A stretch of 64,000 nt of DNA from Thamnidium elegans. Its lineage: Eukaryota; Mucoromycota; Mucoromycetes; Mucorales; Mucoraceae. This document shows positions 37,684-46,665 of the stretch, piece by piece (position 1 is the stretch's first letter; every line of letters starts with the position of its first letter). Location: positions 1,240,001 through 1,304,000 of the forward strand of contig JAIXMG010000006.1 in NCBI GenBank assembly GCA_025201345.1, written 5' to 3'. Both the position numbers and the translations under genes were made by a program. Below the pieces are notes generated by a model that saw nothing but the letters and a program-made list of their open reading frames with translations, made no database searches and had not been told where the DNA came from.

Positions 37684-38343
37684 TTATTTATTCAATTGTT
37701 TCAAGTACTTTTGTACATCAGCCAAGCACACATTTTCATCAGTATAAATAGTAGTTGGCTGTTGCTGTACTATCTGTACTTGATGTCTTTTCGATAAAGT
37801 ACGATAGGTTAATGACTGATAATTGTACCTTTTAATTGATTCATCAGAACAAACTGTATTTACATCTTGAAAGAAATTGATATCATAATTATCTTGTTTT
37901 ATGACTGGTTGACGAGATATTTTCCACATTTTGGATAATACAAATATCCAACGTTCTAAATCATCTTGTTTATGTGCTTTAAGTATAAAACAATGACCTT
38001 CATGTGTTCTAACAGTAAAAGCCTTTAATTTGTTTGTTTTTGATTTGTCTTTAGGTTTTAAAATAGAAATGGCTGAGATTTGATGGATACCAATTGTCCA
38101 TTTAGATAAATAGTTACTTGTTGAGTTGTTCGTCATCATCAGTCTGACAGTTCTATTTTTAGCAGGAGCTGATGGTGCTGGTAACTTGCTCTTTTTTGTT
38201 GATAAACATATAAATGTACTTCCATCAAATCGAAATAATCTCCATATCCATTTATCGTTTTCTTTTATATATAAATGTCCTTCAAATACGTGTTCTGTCA
38301 CTGGCATTTCTTGTGTATTCTTGGGAATTGTACTATTTCTCAT
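37684..38343 (-). CDS. PH-domain protein of unknown role
   Basis: Single exon, 219 residues. Residues about 18-145 form a pleckstrin-homology fold: first strand VFEGHLYIKEN, WIWRLFRFDGSTFICLS, a variable basic loop (KSKLPAPSAPAKNRTVRL), central strands IGIHQISAISILKPKDK and KAFTVRTHEGHCFILKA, and the closing helix DDLERWIFVLSKMW with the invariant Trp. The C-terminal 75 residues have no recognised domain and end in a short helix (VCLADVQKYLKQLNK). The position suggests a membrane-lipid-binding adaptor, as inference only. It lies 42 bases after the convergent SEC11 stop. No signal peptide or membrane segment. Confidence 0.78.
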   Translation of the reverse strand: MRNSTIPKNTQEMPVTEHVFEGHLYIKENDKWIWRLFRFDGSTFICLSTKKSKLPAPSAPAKNRTVRLMMTNNSTSNYLSKWTIGIHQISAISILKPKDKSKTNKLKAFTVRTHEGHCFILKAHKQDDLERWIFVLSKMWKISRQPVIKQDNYDINFFQDVNTVCSDESIKRYNYQSLTYRTLSKRHQVQIVQQQPTTIYTDENVCLADVQKYLKQLNK

Positions 38344-39092
38344 TTGTACAGAAAAAAGAAAAAGAGAAAGATAGAAAGAGAAAGAGAAACAAGAAAAAAA
38401 AGGAGGAGGGAGGAGAAATAGAAAAAAAAAAAAGTTGCTTTGTCGTCATCAGATGTCTGGTATACACTAACACTAAATACGGCAGTTCGTCATAAAAAAA
38501 GCTCAGCCTATGTATTTCACTTGTACAAAAAAAAAAAAAAAAAAAAAAAAACCATTTAAACCGTAACTAAACCGTAACTAAGCTGATACTACCGGTAAAC
38601 AATAGACTCCCTTTTTCTAACGTACCAACTAGTGGTTATCTCTCTCAGTTTTTTTTTTAATTTCGAAAATAGCGTACGCCTAACCCATATCGATTACATG
38701 CATTAGTTTTTGGTGGTGTAGAAATGTCTCAAAAGTGTTAAACCCCTCACATTTATACTGAAACACACACTGAAAAAAGTATATATATATATTACAGTTT
38801 CTTTTACTTTTTGCTTACTTTTTTTTTTTTGCACATTATGAGAAAACCATGTATAACAAGACATGTATTTACATGTGCAATTGTTTTTTTACTGATAGTA
38901 TGAAATAATACAACAAAAAAACTCTTTTTTAGTTTAACTTTTTTTTTTTTTTTTTTTTTTAACTTTAGTTAATTGGCCCGATCATGATCGCCGTTGACTT
39001 GACTTTCCTAAAAGGTAATTTTTTTTTCAGAGTATAATTGAAATGAGATATTAATATAATTAAGTGATATAGAATGGATCAGTGATTTAGTA
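38344..39092. other. Divergent intergenic region
   Basis: It holds the presumed promoters of the PH-domain gene (minus) and the membrane protein gene (plus). A purine-rich strand at about 38347-38434 precedes the PH gene. An A run lies at about 38527-38550, (TA)n at about 38782-38793 and a T run at 38940-38960. No gene seen. Confidence 0.45.
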
Positions 39093-40462
39093 ATGGGTGA
39101 TTTTTATACGTACCTAAGTTTTATTGGTATTGTTAGTATTTGGAGTATTTATGGATTTATTGCGATGCTGATGGTAAATATATACATATATGAATATATA
39201 TACTTTTATTCATATTTTTATAATAATAGAGATCAGTTGGTGGAATTACAATTTATGCAATTGGTTTATTCTTTATTACAAATATTCATTTTATAATTGG
39301 TTTTGTTCATATTCTCATGTTATTTACTACTTATCGACCCATCCTGATGGACTCTTGTCTGCAACGACAACCAACTCGTTATTTTTGGTGGTCTTTAGGT
39401 TATGAAGAGACTGATGAAATGAAAAAGATTTATTCCGCTTGTTCATCCCAATGGATAAGTTTTACAACTGAAAGATTTGCATCATGGGTTGCCTACAGCG
39501 TTGTTTCTGTAATTTTTTTTTTTTTTTTTTTTTTTTGATAATAATTTGATTTACATTGACTCATGTGTGTGTGTTTTTTTTTGTAGTATATCGCTTTATA
39601 TTTTGTCATAAAATATCAACGTCGTATAACAAGTCAATACACAAAAGCACAAGGTGTAGTTAGAGGTGATGGTGATTGGTCAGATGACGATAGTTATCTA
39701 ACCCATGAAAAAAGCAAGAAGGGTTCCACAGAAAAGATCACATACTATCACGAAGAATTTCCTACTACTAAGCCAAGTGATCGTGAACTATCAGCTAGCA
39801 TGTATCAGCAACGTCAAAAATTATTTGATGAAATTGCAAAAAGAAAGAGAGCAAGAAGTAATTTAAATCGTAAATCGATTGCTAGTAACACAAGTAGAGA
39901 TTCAGTACTGGTGGTTCATCCATTGGATTTAGCTCAAGATCCAGACGTCTATCGACCTCCGCCTATGCCACCTGCGGATACATCAGAATCATGGAATAGA
40001 TATAATGATGAATTGTTAAAAGAAGATCAAGAGGCAATTGAACGTCAAAAGAAAGTAGATGCACTTTCAACTGAACGGTTAGAATATGAAATGTATCGAA
40101 CTAGTGGCACTCAACGACAGCAACAAACAGAAACAACAAGTGAAGTAATTGAAAAGGGTGCATCTAGAAGAAAGAGGCCTTCTACATCTAGATGGTCAGC
40201 ATGTTATCCAAATATGCAAGGCTTGCAACCATTAACTAGTACAGAACATCCAGTAGAAGAAGAAGAACAACTAGAAGACCATTTACCAGATGAAAACAAT
40301 GGTTATATTGATTACGATAAAGATGATTACAATGCTGGCGAAACAGAATATTTAGAAGATACATACGAAGATTATCAACAAGAAGACCATCTACCAGAAG
40401 ATGCTAGTCCTTCCGCATCATTTCTAATGAAGCCTACTAGAGAAGAAACTATATATAAATAA
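39093..40462 (+). CDS. Four-helix membrane protein with acidic cytosolic tail, unknown function
   Basis: Three exons (39093-39173, 39230-39508, 39587-40462) give 411 residues. Hydrophobic segments lie at about 8-28 (SFIGIVSIWSIYGFIAMLM), 31-45, 47-60 (FIIGFVHILMLF) and 110-128 (SVVSYIALYFVIKY). In between is a small Cys-containing loop (MDSCLQRQPTRYFWW, then KKIYSACSS). This tetraspan arrangement is seen in fungal tetraspanin-like and similar small membrane proteins, but I see no CCG motif and do not assign a family. From residue about 130 the tail is cytosol-like: KRKRARSNLNR, a PPPMPP stretch, then a Glu/Asp/Tyr-rich C-terminus with two near-copies of QEDHLPED (EDHLPDENN and EDHLPEDAS). Glu and Tyr clusters could be adaptor-binding sites. 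Confidence 0.75.
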
Positions 40463-40518
40463 GGATTTATTTTACAAAAAAAAAAATAATAATAATAATT
40501 ATAATTATAAATTTTTTT

Positions 40519-41538
40519 TTAAAAGTTGTTCTTCATTTCTCTTAACGTATGTAATACTTCAACTGGATCAGTCTTTCCTGCCATTAATTGTAATGAATGT
40601 TCATTGACTCTTAAGAATGGGTTAAACATTTTTTCTTGACCGATTGTAGAAGGTACAGTAATTAACTTGTCCTGACACCAATTCCATTTTGCAATTAAAG
40701 CTTCATTATGTGGTTCAACAGATAAAGCAAACTAGGGCAATATTTAATATATGTGTGCAAGTATAATATTTTTTTTTTTTTTTTTTTTTTTTGCAGCAAA
40801 GACTAACCTTCAAATTGTTTTTTGTATATTCGTGTCCGCAATAAACCCAGGTCTCATCCGGTAATTTTGTCAAAATATGAAACAGTATTCTATACATATC
40901 ACGGGCATCACCTTCAAAAAATTTACCTACACCACCTACAAATAAGGTGCTACATAATTAAAAAGGTTAATTATAAAATCAAAGTATTTTAGACGTAATA
41001 TTTACTCTCCAGTAAACACAGCTTTTTCACCAGTGGAAGGATCGACAACATAATAACAAACATGACCTTTTGTATGACAAGGTGTATGTAATGGAGTAAT
41101 ATCAAGAGAACCTAATTTAAATTCTTCGTGATCTTTACAAACATAATTAATTTCAGGAATACGAGCATCTGCACCATAGACAGCTAAACCAGGTTTCTTT
41201 GCTAAAATAAATAATTTTTATGTGTTACTCCAATCCCTAAACTACATATAAATTTATTTTGTATCAATTTACCTACAAGTTCAATATTACCACCAGCATG
41301 ATCCCAATGATGATGTGTAGTAAATACACTAATAAACAATTATTTTAGTGTGTGACACTATTTTTAATTATTATTATTATTATTTATTTTACCTTGATAA
41401 TTTAGCTCCAGTTTGACTAATAACATTTAAAATCTTTATAGGTTCAACTGGGTCAATAACTGCTGCTTCTTTAGTTTTATCATCAATGAGAATATATGAA
41501 TAATTGTCGTCAAGTACACTAATAGGAATAATCTTCAT
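40519..41538 (-). CDS. GLO2: Hydroxyacylglutathione hydrolase (glyoxalase II)
   Basis: Five exons (41538-41393, 41328-41273, 41201-41006, 40949-40808, 40731-40519) give 250 residues, the usual size. It hydrolyses S-lactoylglutathione to D-lactate, the second step of methylglyoxal detoxification. It is a metallo-beta-lactamase fold with the metal motif [10 protein letters not shown] (THxHxDH), then [31 protein letters not shown] and the substrate-side [13 protein letters not shown]. These are the features that separate glyoxalase II from other family members. I started at [15 protein letters not shown]. Upstream in the same frame is a hydrophobic stretch with no clear Met context, and a mitochondrial form from an upstream start cannot be excluded. 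No targeting signal is seen in the chosen start. Confidence 0.92.
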
Positions 41539-42017
41539 TCTATAAACAAAAAAAAAGTTTAGGGAAAAACGGATAAGAAAAAAAAATAAAAAAAAAAAGA
41601 AAGAAAGGGGAAAAAAGATGGTTCTCAACAGAAGCTTCTTTGAAGACGACCAATCTAAAAAAAAAGTCCGCTCAAAATCCTTCAATTCATTCTTTAGCAG
41701 TCCATTTATACTTTTTGTGTTTTACATTTTGCAATTGTAATGCATAAACTGTTTCATCATGCTGTATTATAATAAATGACCTGTTACGTATTTTTGTTTA
41801 ACCGGAACTGACAACATTTTTATATAAAATATTGTATTTTACATTTGTACCATTTCAGGATAAACGTCTTTAATCCGAAAAAGATCTTTTCCCACCCTTT
41901 TCCCATTCTTTTCCCTATCTGCATATTTTTATTTAAAACAAGTAAATTCTAATTGAGCGTTATACCAATATAAAAAGACTTTTTTTTTTATTTCCTCTAA
42001 TTATCGTTAAACAAAGT

Positions 42018-42721
42018 TTACTCTTCATGAGTTCCAACACGAGCCTATTCGAAAGAAATAATCCATTTTTTTAATCAATTATATACAGAAAAAAAAAAAA
42101 AAAAAAAAAAAAACTTACGGCACGACGACGAATATCTCCTTCACGTTCACCAAATTCTTCAGATAAACCATTGTAAGGGTAAGTACGTTGAACCTATTAT
42201 ACATATAAAAAAAAAATTAATTCGTGTGTCCCCTTAAAATTCACTGTAATAATATTACAACAGGTCTTTCGGGATAAAACTTGTAAACAATAGTAGCAAA
42301 AGTAGCGAAAACAGTAGCGAAAAGTGCTAATTGACTAGCAGCCTTAACAGGGCTGTAATGATGAAGATCAGGTGCCCAAACACCATAAAGTTCATCTTCT
42401 TCGTGAACCTATATATCCTTTATTCTTTTAGTTCCACTGCAGAAAATATATGCAAAAATTCAAAAAATTCAAAAATATATATAATCTTACAGTCTCACCA
42501 AAGTTACGCTTATCTTGAGGATCATCCCAACCATAAGGACCTCTGGTTTGAGTACTGAAATGAGGCAAGTTGGGATAATCGCCAATTTGGGGATCTTCAA
42601 CGACTTCACCAGTGTTTAAAGTGGATTGAGGACGAACAGAACTCAAGGTAATAGGTTGACGAGTTACATTCATCATATGGCGCATGTTTAATGCACGTTG
42701 TGTTGCTGCACGGAAAGCCAT
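42018..42721 (-). CDS. NDUFB8: NADH:ubiquinone oxidoreductase (complex I) subunit NDUFB8
   Basis: Four exons (42721-42491, 42408-42259, 42193-42119, 42044-42018; the last carries only nine codons including the stop) give 160 residues. The N-terminus is a mitochondrial presequence (MAFRAATQRALNMRHMMNV). The ASHI/NDUFB8 family pattern follows: GDYPNLPHFSTQTRGPYGWD, DPQDKRNFGE, HEEDELYGVWAPDLH, one membrane helix (AASQLALFATVFATFATIVY) and YPERPVV...YPYNGL. It is an accessory subunit of the membrane arm of complex I. The purine tract and A run (about 42088-42112) in the last intron are typical of this genome. Its presence shows that this organism keeps a proton-pumping complex I. Confidence 0.93.
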
Positions 42722-42908
42722 TTTTTATTATTATGTTGTGCTGGTATGGAGAGTGGGGTGTTAATAAGGCTTGATACTCAACAAGGAAAAAAAAAATGTC
42801 TGGGATTGTTGTTTGCCCCGCACCTCCCCTCCTTTTAAAATCAACGTCACATCGTATGACATCACGAATTCGTTGGATTTAAATTGTAGTTTGAGAGTAT
42901 CCCGCGTT

Positions 42909-42945
42909 GCGAAAAAAATAACTATGTGCACTCCCGTGATCCGAG
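42909..42945 (+). repeat. 35-nt dispersed sequence, inverted copy A
   Basis: Starts GCGAAAAAAATAACTATGTG and continues CACTCCCGTGATCCGAG. Its reverse complement recurs at 43719-43754 and, less exactly, at 44893-44925. It could be one terminal inverted repeat of a small element that encloses the OTU-like fragment. Confidence 0.55.
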
Positions 42946-43112
42946 AAAGTTTTGGCCCTGAACTGCGTCAAAACAAAAGTTTAAAAACTCAATGAAGATA
43001 GGTGTAGGGATGTAAAGAAAAATATGCTCGTAGAATGTGAATCCAACAAGAACATATATGTAAATATTTTGGTTTCGACGTTGTCAGCCTAGAAAGGAGC
43101 ATCAAATTAGAT

Positions 43113-43521
43113 ATGTATGAGCATAGAAGAACGACCATGCCTCTTTGGTTTGACTATCCTGACTGTGTTCAAGTTGTTGCGGATACTTACAGCATACCTA
43201 TATGTACATATCCCGACACCGGGAATTAAAGACGTCTTTATGAACCACTCACTTAAGGTTCTTGTAAAACCAAAAGTAAAAGTACGGCCATACTACCTTC
43301 AAAATATAAAAAATGCACACTGGGTGACTGTCGAGTTCGACCATAGGCGTATGTCATATCCTTCTATTAGCCATATGTACTTCCACGTAGACGAATCCTA
43401 TGCTACGTTATTTAAATTGACATGGAATCTCTTTTGGCAATTTCCCAAACATACAGAAGATAAGCCTTTTGACGCAGAAAAAGACGAGCTTGTTGTAATC
43501 AAATCTTCCGATGAAGAATAA
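43113..43521 (+). pseudogene. Frameshifted OTU-like protease fragment
   Basis: Two open stretches overlap with a frame change near 43220. The first (from 43113) reads MPLWFDYPDCVQVVADTYSI and ends at TAA. The second (to 43521) contains NAHWVTVEF and ends in an acidic tail. A helix with QVVADTY followed by a strand and a final HWV block resembles the C-terminal half of OTU-type cysteine proteases found as dispersed genes in Mucorales genomes. The N-terminal catalytic Cys region is absent. This identification is tentative. The uninterrupted ORF from 43117 in the other frame is probably fortuitous in its first third. Confidence 0.4.
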
Positions 43522-43718
43522 TAACTTTTTTTTCTCTTAATAAACTATATTTTATCTAACTTATTTCCTTTATATTTTCAGAGAAAGATAATAAAATACA
43601 AAGTATAGTATGAATACGAGACATAAAAAATGGTTTTAAATATTTTATGGTGTGTATAAGTAATATAAAATAACAAAAATAACAAACAACTCTAATGTTT
43701 TAGCTTTATTTGATAACG

Positions 43719-43754
43719 CTCAGACCACGGGAGTGCACGTAGTTATTTTTTTTT
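43719..43754 (-). repeat. 35-nt dispersed sequence, copy B
   Basis: Starts CTCAGACCACGGGAGTGCAC on the plus strand and ends GTAGTTATTTTTTTTT. Inverted against 42909-42945 it matches at about 31 of 34 positions. Together they bracket about 840 bases containing the OTU-like fragment. Confidence 0.55.
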
Positions 43755-44063
43755 GTATAAAACTACGTGATTTTATTGAAATTAGATAAATGTATAAATT
43801 TGTCGTTTAGAGTTCCGGAAAAGTAATAAAAAAAGAAGAAAGGGGGTGGGTGGGTTAGAGTTCTATGACTAAATGTTCCGTTTTTACTCAGTTGTGATAT
43901 CATTGGCCTCGTCTATCGAAATGGGTGAACGGGATATTGACATCTTAAAAAGGGTTATCGCCTACTGATCTATCCAGGAAGACTGGTCGAATATATACCG
44001 CCAATGGTATTACCAAATAATTTCAAGAACGGTACCAAGTGACAGAAGGATGTCCTCAGGTAT

Positions 44064-44896
44064 CTATTGGCAGGTCTGGTCATGCAAAGTAAAGAGCGCG
44101 ATCCATACCGTTTCTGGAGAAGGAAATGTGTCATTAAGATTCATATCTTCTATTGCTTTTTTCCAAAGAGTCCATTTATGAAAACAGGAAACAAAGAAGT
44201 GTTCATTAGTTTCGGATTCTGATCGACATATACCACATAGGGAGTTAGTACAAGAACTGATACGCCAACGATGTAACGTTTTCTGATAAGCTACTCTGTC
44301 GTGAATAAGACGCCACCATATGGTAAGCGTTTTATGGGGAAGAGGAAGAGCCCAAAATTGTTAGGGGGTAAATAATTTGGCGGCGTTGAATAAGGTACAT
44401 ATATATTCCCAGATATAGTAATCATCTTGTGAACCAATTTTTTACGTCTGCGGCTCAACTGGACATGTAAGCGAAAATCTCCGTTTCGTATTTGAGAGAT
44501 CATTACCCTGTGGGAGGAGTCGGTGTAAATATACCAGTGATGACATGACGGTAACCATTTTGGGTACGTCGGATGTTCTAAACTAAGATTGGGAGTGTTT
44601 TCCGGAGAACGAGAATAGGCTTCACTGGTAGCAGGCATACTATCACGGAATTGTGACGTCCACGATACCCCGCCATCGTTTTGTTGAAGCAGACGATATA
44701 CTTTAGTGGGTTGTCCTTGTTTTGGTAAACCAACCTGCAGAAAATTGTGGTACTGATTTGCGTGTGGATACCACGCCATGACATCTGAAACCAGTCTATT
44801 TAATGAAATCTTGCTGGGTACAAAAGTTCTGTCAGATCTAGGGTATTCAACACTGTCAACCGTATCTGGATCAGTAGTAATCAGGGCTACGCTCAA
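44064..44896 (-). pseudogene. 3' end of a LINE-type reverse transcriptase ORF, frameshifted
   Basis: On the minus strand the lower part reads FWALPLPHKTLTIWWRLIHD, RVAYQKTLHRWRISSC, LCGICRSESETNEHFFVSC and ends at a TAG (44064-44066). The motif WWRLIHDRVA followed by C-x2-C-x7-H-x4-C is the zinc-binding domain that closes LINE reverse transcriptases (zf-RVT). The upper part (44896-44330) lies in another frame and is separated from it by an indel near 44330, so the element is dead. No RT catalytic motif is present in the window, so the copy is also 5'-truncated. Confidence 0.65.
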
Positions 44897-44925
44897 GGGA
44901 GTGTCAGCTAATAGTTATTTTTTCG
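44893..44925 (-). repeat. 35-nt dispersed sequence, diverged copy C
   Basis: AAGGGAGTG, then TAGTTATTTTTTCGC on the plus strand. It matches copy B in orientation and the outer end GCGAAAAAA-TAACTA of copy A in inverse orientation, with a short internal insertion. It sits at the upstream limit of the LINE relic. Confidence 0.4.
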
Positions 44926-45164
44926 CACCACGTGGTACTCGATCCACGACTCCCTATGTATACACCGCCGTGGTCGGAATGATTTGCGCCGTGGTCCCTA
45001 AGAAAACCGCTTTTTTTTAATCTACAAAAGATATCTTACTGATAGTTTTATGGATGGTTCCGTTCATACTATCGTAATGACGAGACACACCATTAACAAC
45101 AACAGAAATTTTTTTCAAAGATAACTACAAAATTATTGTTGCTGTAGTCTCTATCTGAACCAGT

Positions 45165-45715
45165 AAAGTGATTTTTTGTAGATTTCACTGTTAGTGAAAT
45201 CATTAATACCGGCTCCACTGCTGACCTCTCCATTTCGCCTCCCAGACTCCTCCTTGTGCAGTATATCTAAGGATTGTTTCTTCCCCAGACTTAGACGCGA
45301 TATTATGAGACGTATTTTGTCTATTGATGTGAAATAAATTGCTTCTAATAAACTTGTTATATTGTTCACCCTTTTCTGTTTCAGTATAGGGATCACCAGC
45401 GAACCGAATAATATCATCTTCCAAATGGCCCAGAAGATGAGCCAGGACGGTTATATAAAGATCCTCCATCAAGATAAAAAGGTGTAGAAAGAAATATATG
45501 CGGCTCATACAAATTGTTAATTAAGGAGGTACAGGAGCATTGTTTATATTTACTTGAAGATTTACTATTGTAAAACTCAAACAATCAATGATTTCGATAA
45601 GCTCTTCTGCTGTTTTGCTGGCAACGGTTATATACGAAGAGAAATTTGTCTGAATTTTTTCCATGTAATTTGTTGAAACAGTTGAATAAGGTTTGATGTA
45701 CCAATTGGCTGTCAT
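45165..45715 (-). other. Possible coding relic, unknown
   Basis: Three minus-strand open stretches follow each other: 45715-45521 (YMEKIQTNFSSYITVASK), then after a possible intron about 45460-45203 (DLYITVLAHLLGHLEDDII, then TETEKGEQYNKFIRSN), with a second frame open at 45417-45151. Codon use looks protein-like and the pieces are amphipathic and helical. No family is recognised and splice junctions are not convincing. It could be a small unannotated gene or part of the transposon graveyard around it. Confidence 0.3.
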
Positions 45716-46665
45716 TTCTGAATCCTTGAAAATGTTCAGATTGCAGTGTCATTTTAAAAATAAAAGGTAGAGTTTATACCATAATTTTAAAGTCTCTTCC
45801 GAGAAATGATTTATATTAGGCCATGTTACTGTTTAGTTTGCGGTCAAATACCTCGCAGTCATAAGACCTGAAGCCGTTTTCAAGGACTTTCGATATGGTC
45901 GGATCGAGGAAGTTTTTTTATGCCGTGTGTATAGTGATAGATATCTTCTTTGTTCCGTAAGACGAGAAGATGTCTTTATTACCATTCAAATATCATATTT
46001 TCAAAAAATATAGAATGAAAGACCAAAAGCCTATAATACTCACGTATTTTGACTAATAATAAGACAAACTCGATTATATAAACAAGACAATGAAAACCGT
46101 TCCTGAAAAAATAAAATAAGGAGGCAGTGAAGAAAATAGGCTATAAATACTCGCTGCCTAATCGTTAAACACTACTTTTTTCTTTATTATTGCTTTTATC
46201 AGCTACTTTCTGAGCAGTAAAGGATATTCCCTTCCCCAATATACATTTTTATACATGTCATATTTTCAAAATAGACTTTGGTCTCTTTCATATGCTCGCA
46301 ACTTTCGTCTTTTTCCATTGAAGACCTTTTACGCTATACCAAGAAAAATGTATGGGATATTGAACAAAATCAACCCAAAAGTCCCTGTTCAGAGTACTGC
46401 CTACACAACAGTGTATGGTTTCCTGTTCGACAAATTTCAAAATATTTATTATATCTCTTGGAATCCCCCCTAAATTCAATAGAAATAAAAACTATGTTTT
46501 TTCCAACCGTCTTTAAAAAAAAAAAAAATCTGTAGCGTAAATGAATATTTTTTTTTTGTACATGTATAGTCTTGACTTGTTATTTAATGTGTTGAATACT
46601 TTTTTTTATTTATTAAAATTAATAATTAATTATATTTTGATTTGTTAAGGATAAGATAGCCAGAG
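45716..46665. other. Spacer downstream of the glycogenin gene
   Basis: AT-rich. Two overlapping plus-strand ORFs at 46255-46535 show no domain. An A run near 46513-46527 and a T run near 46549-46558 occur close to the 3' end of the glycogenin gene. Nothing else seen. Confidence 0.4.

Noticed and set aside
46255..46535. Two overlapping plus-strand ORFs between the LINE region and glycogenin
   Set aside because: No recognisable motif, two competing frames and no splice logic. Could be a relic, but I cannot support a gene.
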